Below, in pieces: positions 41,605 through 50,762 of a DNA stretch of 64,000 nucleotides. This DNA is from JAFKFH01 sp017307375. GTDB taxonomy: Bacteria; Pseudomonadota; Alphaproteobacteria; Ferrovibrionales; Ferrovibrionaceae. The stretch is taken from positions 4,898,001-4,962,000 of the forward strand of contig OZ245874.1 of assembly GCA_965229335.1 (NCBI GenBank). Direction: 5' to 3'. The stretch's first letter is position 1; the number at the start of each line of letters is the position of its first letter. The position numbers and the translations under genes are program-made. Under the pieces are notes generated by a model, which was not told where the DNA came from, searched no databases, and saw only the letters and a program-made list of their open reading frames with translations.

Positions 41605-41664
41605 GATGGGTACGGATGGAATGCATCCGCGGCTTTCAGATCAGAAGATCCAAGGAACGAACCC

Positions 41665-41856
41665 ATGGTTACCTCCGCCATCTCCGCCACTACCCCGCGT
41701 ATCCCGCAGCGCCTGCCGGAAGCCAGCCCGGCCGAGGAGCGCGCGGAAACCCCCGCGCAGGACGCCCTGGAGGCCGGCGAAAGCAGTGCCTCGGCACCCC
41801 GCCCGCAGGCATCGTTGCCGGCCTATCTCGGCCGCAACGTCAACCAGACGGCCTGA
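41665..41856 (+). CDS. Small protein (63 residues) of unknown function
   Basis: A 63-residue reading frame begins at ATG 41665 after an AAGGAA site and ends inside the 3' end of the convergent histidine kinase gene (17-base overlap). It is rich in Ala, Pro, Ser and Glu (TSAISATTPRIPQRLPEASP at the start, LPAYLGRNVNQTA at the end), without signal peptide or membrane segment, and probably disordered. A promoter with the shared tandem-repeat site lies upstream, which supports real expression. I do not recognise the family. Confidence 0.6.
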   Translation: MVTSAISATTPRIPQRLPEASPAEERAETPAQDALEAGESSASAPRPQASLPAYLGRNVNQTA

Positions 41857-43225
41857 CCTCTCCCCCTTGACCTCGGGCCGTCGCGGTGGGCGGCGGCAGG
41901 GTGATCACGATCACCGCGCCGCCGCCCGCTGCGTCCTGGATATCGATACGACCGCCATGGGCGGCGATCGTCCGCGATACGATCGCCAGGCCTAGCCCGG
42001 CGCCGGCAGCGCCGCTGCGGTTGCCGCGCCAGAACCGATGGAAGACGGTTTCGCGCAGTTCGCGCGGAATGCCCGGACCATGATCGCGGACCGCCAGGCT
42101 ACCCTGCTCGCCCACGGCAATCGATACCGTGCTGCCTTCGGGCGTATGGGCCAATGCGTTTTCCGCGAGGTTGCGCAGCGCGCGGAACAGGAAGTCGCTG
42201 ATCCCGCGAACAAGCACGGGCCGCCCCGCGCCCGTCACCTCGATCGAGCGGCCGCGCTCGACCGCCACGGGAGCCAGAAGCGTCGCCACGTCGACGGCAA
42301 TCGCCGCAAGGTCGGCGACATCCCCATCCCCGACCCGCATGCCGTCGAGGCGCGCGGAATCGAGCAATTGGCCGACCAGCCGTTCCATCGCCGCGACATC
42401 GGGCAGAAGATCGGCGGCGGCCCGCGGGTCGAGAACCACCTCGAGATGGGTCTTGAGCACCGCCAGCGGCGTGCGCAGCTCGTGGGCGGCATCGGCGATG
42501 AATTCGCGCTCGGCGCGATAGCCATCCTCGACCCGGCCCAGCGCCAGGTTCACCGCCTGCACGAAGGGCAGGATCTCGCGCGGCATGCCGCCCTCGGGCA
42601 AACGCCGCGACAGGGTGTCCGGGCCGATCGCCGCCGCGCTTGCCGCCGCGGCCCGCAGCGGCCGCAATGCCACATGAACCACCAGCAGATTGACCACCAG
42701 CAGCAACAGGACGAACGGCCCCCAGATCCAGGCCCATTCGGAAATGAATTCGTCCATCAGCGCGTCGACATACATCTCCCGGTCGTCGGAGACGACCTGG
42801 ATCCAGTAACGCTGCCCCATCACGGTAATCGGACGCGTGATGCCGTAGGCTTCCTCGACACCCGCCGGCGAGCGAAAGACGAAGTAGCCGCTCTGACGTG
42901 GATCGTCGGCGTCGAACAAGGGGCCGGTCACCCCTTCCGATCCGATGATCAGCCGACGGGCATCGTCGAAGACCGCGAAGCGCGAGGCAGCGGCCTTCAG
43001 CGACCGGTTGACGTTCTCGGCCGCCCGCAGTTGCAGCACGCCGCCTTCCTCGTTGAGAAAATGCTCGATGAGCCGCGCCTGGCTGAGCAGCGTCTGCTCG
43101 CGGATCTGGTCGTCGGCCGCGTCATACTGGACATAGAGCAGCGCCGCCGCGCCGATAAGGGCCAGTACGCTGACCACGACGAGGGCTGCGGCAAGACGGC
43201 CGACAAGTGATGACGTCCCCGTCAT
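41840..43225 (-). CDS. Sensor histidine kinase (EnvZ/QseC-like)
   Basis: The 461-residue kinase has two membrane segments (about 10-31 and 168-186) around a periplasmic sensor of about 135 residues, a HAMP region with RPLRAAAASAAAIG, a dimerisation domain with the phosphorylated His248 in FIADAAHELRTPL, and an ATPase domain (NLAENALAHTPEG, DHGPGIP, GAGLGLAIV). It follows the response regulator with a 4-base overlap. The periplasmic part has no domain I can name. Confidence 0.93.
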   Translation of the reverse strand: MTGTSSLVGRLAAALVVVSVLALIGAAALLYVQYDAADDQIREQTLLSQARLIEHFLNEEGGVLQLRAAENVNRSLKAAASRFAVFDDARRLIIGSEGVTGPLFDADDPRQSGYFVFRSPAGVEEAYGITRPITVMGQRYWIQVVSDDREMYVDALMDEFISEWAWIWGPFVLLLLVVNLLVVHVALRPLRAAAASAAAIGPDTLSRRLPEGGMPREILPFVQAVNLALGRVEDGYRAEREFIADAAHELRTPLAVLKTHLEVVLDPRAAADLLPDVAAMERLVGQLLDSARLDGMRVGDGDVADLAAIAVDVATLLAPVAVERGRSIEVTGAGRPVLVRGISDFLFRALRNLAENALAHTPEGSTVSIAVGEQGSLAVRDHGPGIPRELRETVFHRFWRGNRSGAAGAGLGLAIVSRTIAAHGGRIDIQDAAGGGAVIVITLPPPTATARGQGGEVRPSG

Positions 43226-43899
43226 GGGACGCGGTCGGACAGGAGGTAGCCGACGCCCCGCAAGGTATGGACATGCACGGTCGCGCCGGCCTGCATCATC
43301 CGCTTGCGCAGGCGATGGATCAGCACCTCGATGGCATTCGAGCTGAGTTCATCGTCGAAGGCATAGATCGCCGCCTCGATGGCATCCTTTGTCACCACCT
43401 TGCCGAAGCGGCGCAGCAGCAGTTCCAGCGCATCGCGCTCGCGCCGGCTCAGCGATACCGGCTCACCGCCGACGCGCACCTCGCGCGTCGTGCTGTCGAA
43501 GGCGACGTTGCCGCGCACGAGAACCGAATCGAGGCTGTCGCCAGGCCGGCGCAACAGTGCCCGCAGCCGGGCCACCAGTTCTTCCATGGCAAAGGGTTTC
43601 AGCAGGTAATCGTCGGCCCCGCGATTGAGCGCGCCCACCCGGTCGTCGATGCCGTCGCGGGCGGAAAGGACCAGCACGGGAATCGAATCGCCCCGTTCGC
43701 GCAGGCCGGTCAGAATCGACAAGCCAGAGACATCGGGCAGACCGATATCGAGAACGACGACGTCATAGCGTGTGGCCCCCAGCGCCGCCTGCGCGTCCGC
43801 CGCCGTATGCATCACATCTACCGTGAATCCCGCCTTGTCGAGGCCCAGCCCGACGAAACCCGCCAGCCGGACATTGTCCTCGATCAGTAAGACGCGCAT
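43222..43899 (-). CDS. OmpR-family response regulator
   Basis: The 225-residue regulator has a receiver domain with LLIEDN, the phosphoacceptor Asp51 (VVVLDIGLPD) and Lys near 101 (YLLKPF), then a winged-helix DNA-binding domain (LSRRERDALELLLRRFGKVV, VLIHRLRKRM, TLRGVGYLL). ATG 43899 has GGAA upstream; an in-frame GTG four codons earlier is less likely. It overlaps the histidine kinase start. A tandem-repeat site upstream suggests autoregulation. Confidence 0.94.
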   Translation of the reverse strand: MRVLLIEDNVRLAGFVGLGLDKAGFTVDVMHTAADAQAALGATRYDVVVLDIGLPDVSGLSILTGLRERGDSIPVLVLSARDGIDDRVGALNRGADDYLLKPFAMEELVARLRALLRRPGDSLDSVLVRGNVAFDSTTREVRVGGEPVSLSRRERDALELLLRRFGKVVTKDAIEAAIYAFDDELSSNAIEVLIHRLRKRMMQAGATVHVHTLRGVGYLLSDRVP

Positions 43900-43974
43900 C
43901 GCATTTTCCACGGCCTGCCGGTGCCATCCCGTTCACGATCCGGCTGTTCGCCGCACGATGCAAGCATCGCGAGA

Positions 43975-44007
43975 ATTATGGCGCGGCTTCCCTTACGGCT
44001 CGCTGAC
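43975..44007 (-). promoter_or_regulatory. Tandem-repeat site and -10 box before the response regulator operon
   Basis: On the minus strand GTCAGC-N5-GTAAGG (44007-43991) precedes CATAAT (43980-43975) by 10 bases. The start codon of the response regulator is about 76 bases further on. Same repeat, period and -10 spacing as the other two sites, so positive autoregulation is likely. Confidence 0.65.
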
Positions 44008-44032
44008 GGCAGCGCGATTTCGCGGTCGGGCC

Positions 44033-44064
44033 GTAAGCGGTCGGTCAGGCGGGGCCACTAGGGT
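44033..44064 (+). promoter_or_regulatory. Tandem-repeat site and -10 box before the virK-like gene
   Basis: GTAAGC-N5-GTCAGG (44033-44049) is followed after 9 bases by TAGGGT (44059-44064), with the ATG at 44090. The hexamer order is reversed relative to the other two sites, but the 11-bp period and the -10 spacing are the same. CTTACGGC at 43992 pairs with GCCGTAAG at 44030, so the two divergent sites also form an inverted repeat. Confidence 0.6.
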
Positions 44065-44089
44065 CGCCGGCAGTTTTCAGGAGTACCCG

Positions 44090-45034
44090 ATGCGACCGGA
44101 CATCATCGCAACCCACCCCCCGAGACAGGCCCATCGACCCGACTGGCTGCTGCCGCTGGCTTATGCCGCAGGCATGCTGGCAAGCGGCGGCATCCGCCGG
44201 GCCATCCGCTTCCTGGGCCGCGCCGCAACCTGCCCCCGCGCGACGATCGGCTGGCTTGCCTATGTCGATGCCGGGCCGCTGCGTGCCGCACCGCTTGCCG
44301 CCCGGCTCGACCTCGCACAGAAGATCTATCGACCCTATGCGCGCCGCGATGCCGATCTGGCTGGGCGGATCGCCCTGCTGCGGGCCCATTACGACGGACT
44401 GGCGACGCGGCTTTCGGTGGCGGCGATCGCACGGCTTGCATCCGGGCAATCGCTGATCGTCGGGACCCTGACGGGGCGCAGCGGCCGCCGCTACGGCGTG
44501 ACGATAATGCGCGACTGCCGCTTCGGCAAGGAGGGCGAGATCACCCTGGCCCTGCAGGCCTGCGACCCGAACATCGTCCTGGCCGCTGTCACGCTCTCGT
44601 TCGCGCGGGCCGCGGACGGGTCGACGCTGTTGTCGCTGGGCGGCCTGCAGGGGCCGCCGCGACCGCATGGTCGCGACGAGGTGGTCGCAGCCACCCGCGA
44701 TCTGCACGGCGAGCGGCCGAAGCGGGCGGTGATCGCCGCCGCCGGTGCGCTGGCGCACTGGCTTGGGGCCGGCGGCCTTGTCGCCGTCTCGAACGCCAAT
44801 CACATCAGCCACAGCATGAATCGCCGTGGCGCGTTTCATGCCGACTACGACGGCTTCTGGGAAGAACTGGGCGGATCCCGGCGTGCCGACGGCGACTATG
44901 ACCTGCCGATCGATCCGCCGCGCCGGTCGCCGGACGAGGTGCCGGCCAAGCGCCGCAAGGAATGGCTGCGCCGCACTGCCGCGATCGACGATCTCGTCGG
45001 GCAGGTGCGGCGCAGCCTCGATGCCGCGCTGTAG
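44090..45034 (+). CDS. VirK/YbjX (DUF535) family protein
   Basis: The 314-residue protein matches the VirK/YbjX family: a basic N-terminal part, GTLTGRSGRRYGVTIMRDCR, LLSLGGLQGPPRPHGRD, LVAVSNANHISHSMNRRG, then ADYDGFWEELGGSRRADGDY and PAKRRKEWLRRT. YbjX/VirK are PhoP-regulated and linked to envelope remodelling and cationic peptide resistance in enterobacteria. ATG 44090 has AGGAG 7 bases upstream. It is divergent from the two-component system, an arrangement reminiscent of PhoPQ-controlled virK. Confidence 0.85.
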   Translation: MRPDIIATHPPRQAHRPDWLLPLAYAAGMLASGGIRRAIRFLGRAATCPRATIGWLAYVDAGPLRAAPLAARLDLAQKIYRPYARRDADLAGRIALLRAHYDGLATRLSVAAIARLASGQSLIVGTLTGRSGRRYGVTIMRDCRFGKEGEITLALQACDPNIVLAAVTLSFARAADGSTLLSLGGLQGPPRPHGRDEVVAATRDLHGERPKRAVIAAAGALAHWLGAGGLVAVSNANHISHSMNRRGAFHADYDGFWEELGGSRRADGDYDLPIDPPRRSPDEVPAKRRKEWLRRTAAIDDLVGQVRRSLDAAL

Positions 45035-45036
45035 GA

Positions 45037-46974
45037 TTATTTCGCTGCGGTCTTGGCCCGGGCCGCCTCGATCGAGTTCTGCAGGTCCTCGATCACCTGC
45101 TCGCCAAAGCGGGTGACGACCGCGCCTTTCTGGGCGGCAACCAGACCGGCATTGGCATCGATCGCCTTGCAGTAGGCGAGGATCAGCGCGTCGGCGATAT
45201 CGGCCGGCCGCGCCTTCGCCTGGCCCGACCACATGGCGGCCGTCAGATCGGCGATCGCCGGCGCCGGGACCCGCGGCCCCACGGTTGCCACCAGCGGCGT
45301 GGCCGCGGCGACCAGCGGCTGGGCGACCAGCTTGCCGTCATCGGCCGGGCAGGCAAAGGGAACCGTGCCATCGGGCAGGTGCGCGACAAGCGAGTTGCCG
45401 GCCGCCGTAGCCCAGACGATGCCGAGCTGCGGTCCCGGCGCCGGCGTCGCCTGACCGGCGACATAGGCGGCAACATCGTTGGCGAAGCGGCCCAGCGCGG
45501 CGCGCTTGGCGGCGTTGTCCTGCGGCCCCTTGGCCAGGATCGGACAATAGGCGCCGACCAGCGCGTTGACGGTATCGGCCAGCCCGGCCCCCTGGTTGGC
45601 GTTCTGGTAGGTGGCGATCAACTTGGGGATGTTGAGTGCCGCCCCGCCCGACATCTGCTCGTTCAACAGCTTGATCGTCGCGGGATCCAGGTCCGTCGCC
45701 GACGGACCGCCGCCGACCTGCGGACAATCCAGTGCACGGGCGGCGTCGGTGCCCGCCGGCGCCACCGCCACGGCGGCGCGGAAGCCCGAGGCCATTTCCG
45801 GCGTGGCATTCGGCGCGGCTGTGTTGCCCCAGCTGGTCCTGACATAGTTCGCGACATCGGCGACGTCACGGTCGCTGAGCGCGCCGGCAAAGCCAGGCAT
45901 GGCCCCGAACTTACCGGTCGCCGCGATGCCCTGCAGCACCACACGGATCACGTCGCCGGGACCAGCGGCCAGCACGGCCGGATTGCCGGCAAGCGGCGGG
46001 ATGGCGCCTGCCATGCCGGCGCCCTTGTCCTGGTGGCAGGCGATACAGTTGTCGACATAGAGCTTGGCGCCCCGGTCGTGCGCGCCAGCCGTCATCTTCG
46101 ATGCCGCCTGCGGCGGGCGCGTCTTGTAGGTGCGCGGCTGGTCCAGCAGGTAGGCGGCCAGCGCCGTCAGGTCCTGGTCGGTCAGATAGGCCAGGCTGTC
46201 ATGCACCACCTCGTACATCGGACCAAAAACTGTCGTCTGCTTGGCCGAGCCGTTCTTGAGATACGCGGCCAGCGTCGGCTTGGTCCAGCCGTCGAGGCTC
46301 TTCAGCGTATCGGTGGTGAGGTCCGGGGCATACCAGTTGTCGATCGGGGCGCCGGCCAGGGCCTGCGACGATTCGGTCGCTCCCAGGACATTGCGGGGCG
46401 TGTGGCAATCGCCGCAATGGCCAAGCGCGTCGACCAGATAGGCGCCGCGATTCCATTCGGCATCCTTGGCCGGATTGGGCTTGAAGCGGCCGTTCTCGAA
46501 GAACAGCTCGCGCCACCCGATCAGCGAATAGCGGATATTGAACGGGAACGGCAGGGCATTGGGATCATTCGGCCGCTCGACCGCCGGGATCGTGCGGACA
46601 TAGGCCCACAGGGCCTTGATGTCGTCGTCGGTGATCTGCGTGTACGAATCGAACGGCATGGCGGGGTAGAGGAACTTGTGCCCCTTGCCGATGCCGTTGC
46701 GCACCGCCCCGTCGAAATCGGAAAACGTCCAGTCGCCGATCCCAGTCTTCCTGTCCGAGGTGATGTTGGGCGAGTAGATCGCGCCGAACGGCGTGTTCAG
46801 TGCCAGGCCGCCCGCGAAAGGCGCCCCGCTCGGACCGGTGTGGCAGGGCATGCAGTCCGCGGCCTTGGCCAGATAGGCCCCGCGCTGGACCAGCGCCGCA
46901 TCATCCTGCGCCCTGGCACCGTCCGTCATCAGCGTCGCGGCCGCCACGGCGACCACCCCCAACACTGCCCGCAT
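45037..46974 (-). CDS. Three-heme cytochrome c (dehydrogenase subunit-like) with a C-terminal extension
   Basis: The 645-residue periplasmic protein has a signal peptide (VLGVVAVAAATLMTDGARAQ) and three c-type heme sites: CMPCH (41-45), CGDCH (187-191) and CIACH (310-314). These give the layout of the cytochrome subunit of membrane alcohol/gluconate dehydrogenases, with motifs such as GIGKGHKFLYPAMPFDSYTQ. The usual protein ends near residue 400-470; here 250 more residues lack heme sites and hold two similar units (about 464-505 and 592-632, each with an A-Y-C pattern). No dehydrogenase subunit is adjacent. Confidence 0.88.
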   Translation of the reverse strand: MRAVLGVVAVAAATLMTDGARAQDDAALVQRGAYLAKAADCMPCHTGPSGAPFAGGLALNTPFGAIYSPNITSDRKTGIGDWTFSDFDGAVRNGIGKGHKFLYPAMPFDSYTQITDDDIKALWAYVRTIPAVERPNDPNALPFPFNIRYSLIGWRELFFENGRFKPNPAKDAEWNRGAYLVDALGHCGDCHTPRNVLGATESSQALAGAPIDNWYAPDLTTDTLKSLDGWTKPTLAAYLKNGSAKQTTVFGPMYEVVHDSLAYLTDQDLTALAAYLLDQPRTYKTRPPQAASKMTAGAHDRGAKLYVDNCIACHQDKGAGMAGAIPPLAGNPAVLAAGPGDVIRVVLQGIAATGKFGAMPGFAGALSDRDVADVANYVRTSWGNTAAPNATPEMASGFRAAVAVAPAGTDAARALDCPQVGGGPSATDLDPATIKLLNEQMSGGAALNIPKLIATYQNANQGAGLADTVNALVGAYCPILAKGPQDNAAKRAALGRFANDVAAYVAGQATPAPGPQLGIVWATAAGNSLVAHLPDGTVPFACPADDGKLVAQPLVAAATPLVATVGPRVPAPAIADLTAAMWSGQAKARPADIADALILAYCKAIDANAGLVAAQKGAVVTRFGEQVIEDLQNSIEAARAKTAAK

Positions 46975-47092
46975 GCAATCCCCCCGAGGTGAGCATTCGT
47001 TTCAAACCCGGACGATAGCATATCGGCGGGACATGACGAGCCTGTGGTGCATTGTGTTAAGGTCGGCCAAAATCAGGCGTGGAGGAAAGACG

Positions 47093-48622
47093 ATGGCGGA
47101 AATGATCGCCGGCGACCGCAGGGTCGACATGGCCGAGGTAAACCGGCGCGCCGCCCAGGCGGCGAGCGGACTGCTGGACCTTGGCCTGGGCGACGGCGAC
47201 GCCATCGCGCTCTACCTGCGCAACGACATCGCGTTTTTCGAAGCGTCCCTGGCCGCCGGATTGATCGGTGCCTACGCGACCCCGATCAACTGGCATTTCA
47301 CCGCCGACGAGGCGGGCTATATCCTGCGCGATTGCGGGGCCAGGGCGCTGCTGGTCCACAGCGACCTGTGGCCGATGGTCGCCAGGGCGGTGCCTGACGG
47401 CGTTACCGTCTTTGTCGTGCCTACCCCTGCCGAGATTCGCGCGGCCTACCATCTGCCGGACGTGCCGGTCGCGCCCGGCATGACGTCGTGGGCGGACTGG
47501 GTCGCCGCGCAGCAGCCGCTGACGGGCGTCGTCCCGCCGCCACGGGCCTCCATGATCTACACCTCAGGCACCACCGGACGCCCGAAGGGCGTGCGGCGCC
47601 AGCGCCCGACCGCGGAACAGGCCGCGCGCCAGCTCGATTTCGGCGGCCGCACCTACGGTCTCAAGCCTGACGGGAATACCGTGGCCCTGATGAATGGACC
47701 GATGTACCACTCGGCACCGAATGCCTATGCGATGCTGGCGGCACGCACCGGTGCCAGCATCGTGCTGCAGCCGCGCTTCGACCCTGAGGAATTGCTGGCG
47801 CTGATCGAGCGGCATCGCGTCACCCACATGCATATCGTGCCGACGATGTTCGTGCGCCTGCTGAAGCTGCCCGAGGCGGTGAAGCGGCGCTACGACCTGT
47901 CGTCGCTGCGCTGGGTCATCCATGGCGCGGCCCCCTGCCCGCCCGCGATCAAGCGGGCGATGATCGACTGGTGGGGGCCGGTCATCAACGAGTACTACGG
48001 CGCCACCGAAACCGGCATTACCGTCTGGCACTCCTCGGCCGAGGCGCTGGCCAGGCCGGGTACCGTCGGGCGCGTCATGGATTTTGCCGATGTCCGCGTG
48101 CTGGACGAAAACGGGGTGGTCCTGCCCCCCGGCCAGATCGGCGAGATCTACATGCGCATACCCGACCTGCCCGACTTCACCTATCAGGGTGCCGACGACA
48201 AACGGCGCGAGGTCGGCCACGAGGATCTGGTCACCGTCGGCGATGTCGGCTGGGTCGACGAGGACGGCTATGTGTTCCTGTGCGACCGCAAGCGCGACAT
48301 GGTGATCTCGGGCGGGGTCAACATCTACCCGGCCGAGATCGAGGCGGTGCTGATCGGCATGCCCGGCGTGAAGGACTGTGCCGTCTTCGGCATCCCCGAC
48401 GAGGAATTCGGCGAAAGCCTCTGCGCCTATGTCGAGCCCGACGATCCCGGCGACGCCCCGGCGCCGTCGGCAATCCGCGGCTTTCTGGGCGAACGGCTGG
48501 CGAAATACAAACTGCCGCGCGTGGTCGAGATCGCAGCCAGCCTGCCGCGCGAGGATTCGGGGAAGATCTTCAAACGCAAGCTGCGCGCCCCCTACTGGGA
48601 AGCCGCCGGCCGCAACATCTGA
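47093..48622 (+). CDS. AMP-dependent acyl-CoA synthetase/ligase
   Basis: The 509-residue enzyme activates a carboxylic acid to acyl-AMP and transfers it to CoA. Motifs: MIYTSGTTGRPKGV near 155, NEYYGATETG near 305, VTVGDVGWVDEDGYVFLCDR with the hinge Asp, MVISGGVNIYPAEIE, and the catalytic Lys in EDSGKIFKRKLR. GGAGG lies ahead of ATG 47093. The substrate is unknown. A rhodanese follows 13 bases downstream. Confidence 0.9.
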   Translation: MAEMIAGDRRVDMAEVNRRAAQAASGLLDLGLGDGDAIALYLRNDIAFFEASLAAGLIGAYATPINWHFTADEAGYILRDCGARALLVHSDLWPMVARAVPDGVTVFVVPTPAEIRAAYHLPDVPVAPGMTSWADWVAAQQPLTGVVPPPRASMIYTSGTTGRPKGVRRQRPTAEQAARQLDFGGRTYGLKPDGNTVALMNGPMYHSAPNAYAMLAARTGASIVLQPRFDPEELLALIERHRVTHMHIVPTMFVRLLKLPEAVKRRYDLSSLRWVIHGAAPCPPAIKRAMIDWWGPVINEYYGATETGITVWHSSAEALARPGTVGRVMDFADVRVLDENGVVLPPGQIGEIYMRIPDLPDFTYQGADDKRREVGHEDLVTVGDVGWVDEDGYVFLCDRKRDMVISGGVNIYPAEIEAVLIGMPGVKDCAVFGIPDEEFGESLCAYVEPDDPGDAPAPSAIRGFLGERLAKYKLPRVVEIAASLPREDSGKIFKRKLRAPYWEAAGRNI

Positions 48623-48635
48623 CGGGGGATCGCGG

Positions 48636-49028
48636 ATGGCCGGATGGTGGCAGCGCCTGTTCGGCGGCGCACGGGAGCACGATGGCGTGCAATGGACGAC
48701 GACCGAGGCCCTGGCCACGGCGCTGAACCAGGGCGCCCCCGTGCTGATCCTCGATGTTCGCGGGGCCGACGAGGTGCGGGGACCGCTCGGCGCCATTCCC
48801 GGCATGCTGAACCTGCCGCTGGACGAACTGCCCGGGGAGCTCGGCAAGCTGCCACGCGAGCGGCCGATCGTCGTCGTCTGCAGGACAGACAGGCGGTCGG
48901 CCCGCGCCGCCGCGATGCTGCGGGACGCAGGGTTCAAGACCGTGGCCGTCCTGGCCGGCGGGATGGAGCGCTGGTCGGCAGAGGGGCGCCCATGCCGGCC
49001 GGAACCGTCGGCCGGCAACGGCAGTTGA
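48636..49028 (+). CDS. Rhodanese-like domain protein
   Basis: The 130-residue protein is a single rhodanese domain: PVLILDVRGADEVRGPLGAI, NLPLDELPGEL, and the active-site cysteine in VVVCRTDRRSA, with a GGMERW end. It probably carries persulfide sulfur. Its N-terminus WWQRLFGGA is amphipathic. A GGGGG stretch precedes ATG 48636. It lies between the acyl-CoA ligase and ydbH. Confidence 0.87.
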   Translation: MAGWWQRLFGGAREHDGVQWTTTEALATALNQGAPVLILDVRGADEVRGPLGAIPGMLNLPLDELPGELGKLPRERPIVVVCRTDRRSARAAAMLRDAGFKTVAVLAGGMERWSAEGRPCRPEPSAGNGS

Positions 49029-49061
49029 AGGGGACCGATTCCAGGGCCTGAAGGATCACGC

Positions 49062-50762
49062 TTGCGCCGCTTCTTGCTTGTCATCGCTGCAGTGATCGGC
49101 CTGGTTGCGGCGGGCGCCGGCATCGGCTGGACGATGCGTCACCCGCTTGCCCGATGGGCGACCCTGCGTCTGCTCGACGACCAGGGCCTTGGACCGGCGG
49201 CATTCACCATCGACCGCATCGGCCTCGACGGGTTTGGCGCCCGCGATGTCTCGCTGCGCGGCGGTGCGCTGCGGCTCGACAGGCTCGATGTGACCGCCGA
49301 TCCCCGCGCCCTCGCCCGCGGCCAGATCGGCACCGTCGTGCTCGATGGGCTCAACCTGACCATCGCGGCAAAGGATGGCGCCCTGACCCTGGGGGGACAA
49401 GGATTCGGTTCCTCAGGCGGCGGTGGTCCGAGTGGCAGTCTTGCGGTCGACCGGTTGCGACTGACCAACGCCACCGTCACAGTCAAGGGTTTCGGATCGC
49501 CTGACACGCTGCACATCGCCACGGCCGATCTCGGCTTCAAACTGGCACCCGGCGGCGGCATCGATGCGTCGCTCGGCAACGCGGCCTTGTCGGCGCCTGG
49601 CCTGCCGTGGACCATCGCCGACGGGTCAGGCGCGCTCGCCTGGGCCGATGGCCAAGGCAGTTTTGAGCTCGATATCGGCAAGGCGTCGAGCACTGCGCGG
49701 CCAGCCGTCGTGCAGCCCGTGTCGATCAGGCTTGCGGGCAAACTCAGGCCCGGCCGCATCGACTTCACGATGCAGGCGAAGATCGCGGCCAAGGCGCCAC
49801 TTGCCGTCTCCGCCACCGGCCGCCACGATCTCGCCACCAATGCCGGCGAGGCTAGCCTCGTGATCGCACCCGTTACCTTCGCGCCGGACGGGCCGCAACC
49901 CGCCGATTTATTTCCCGTGCTGGGCGTGTTGCCGCTGCCGGCCGGCGGCACCGTGTCCGCCGACGGCAAGCTCGCCTGGCGGGGCGGCAGGGTTACGCCG
50001 GACATCACGCTTCATCTGGCCGGGGGACAGGCCCGTCCGCCCGGGGCCGACATCGACGGGATCGCAACCGCGATACGCATCGTGTCGCTGTCGCCTCCGG
50101 CCACGGCGCCGGGTCAGGTTCTCGTCGCCACGGTCACCGGCGGCGGCTTGCCGCCGACCCCGATCACGCTCGGTTTTGCGTGGCGCGGCGACCGGCTCGA
50201 TATCGAGCGGCTCGAAGCCGGCTTGGCCGGCGGTCGCCTGACGACCAGCCCGTTCGCCGTGTCCGCCGCCGGCCGGCTGTCGGTCGAAACCACGCTCGAT
50301 CTTGCGGATGTCGACCTGGCCGAGGTGTTCAAGCTGATCGACGTCGAAGGCCTGGCCGGCACCGGCAAGCTCGGCGGTACGATCCCGCTGCGCTGGGCCG
50401 AAGGCCGGCTTGCCGTTGCCGGCGGGCAGTTGGCGACGGCGGGTCCCGGCCGTCTCAGCCTGGCGCGCGACCGGTTGCCCGCGGCATTGAACCAGGCGGG
50501 CGAGGAAGTGGCGCTGGCTTTGACGGCACTGGCCGACTTCCATTACGACTCGCTGTCGCTGACGCTCGACAAGAGCGCCGGCGGACAGGGCAGCATCCGC
50601 GTCACCATCCGCGGCTCGAACCCGCAGGTGATGGACGGCCACCCCTTCGTCTTCAACATCAACGTGGAAAGCGATTTCGATCGCCTCACCGAACTGGCCC
50701 TGCACAGCATGACCGCGACCCAGGAACTGCTGCGCCGGGCCGAAAGGAGCCTCTCTCCATGA
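49062..50762 (+). CDS. ydbH: YdbH-family AsmA-like intermembrane phospholipid transport protein
   Basis: The 566-residue protein begins with a signal anchor (FLLVIAAVIGLVAAGAGIGW) and then repeated beta-rich segments such as LRLDRLDVTADPRALARGQI, consistent with a long hydrophobic groove spanning the periplasm. YdbH, with TamB and YhdP, moves phospholipids from inner to outer membrane. The order ydbH-ynbE-ydbL downstream matches the E. coli operon. The start is TTG at 49062 with AAGGA upstream; no better start is in frame. Confidence 0.82.
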   Translation: MRRFLLVIAAVIGLVAAGAGIGWTMRHPLARWATLRLLDDQGLGPAAFTIDRIGLDGFGARDVSLRGGALRLDRLDVTADPRALARGQIGTVVLDGLNLTIAAKDGALTLGGQGFGSSGGGGPSGSLAVDRLRLTNATVTVKGFGSPDTLHIATADLGFKLAPGGGIDASLGNAALSAPGLPWTIADGSGALAWADGQGSFELDIGKASSTARPAVVQPVSIRLAGKLRPGRIDFTMQAKIAAKAPLAVSATGRHDLATNAGEASLVIAPVTFAPDGPQPADLFPVLGVLPLPAGGTVSADGKLAWRGGRVTPDITLHLAGGQARPPGADIDGIATAIRIVSLSPPATAPGQVLVATVTGGGLPPTPITLGFAWRGDRLDIERLEAGLAGGRLTTSPFAVSAAGRLSVETTLDLADVDLAEVFKLIDVEGLAGTGKLGGTIPLRWAEGRLAVAGGQLATAGPGRLSLARDRLPAALNQAGEEVALALTALADFHYDSLSLTLDKSAGGQGSIRVTIRGSNPQVMDGHPFVFNINVESDFDRLTELALHSMTATQELLRRAERSLSP

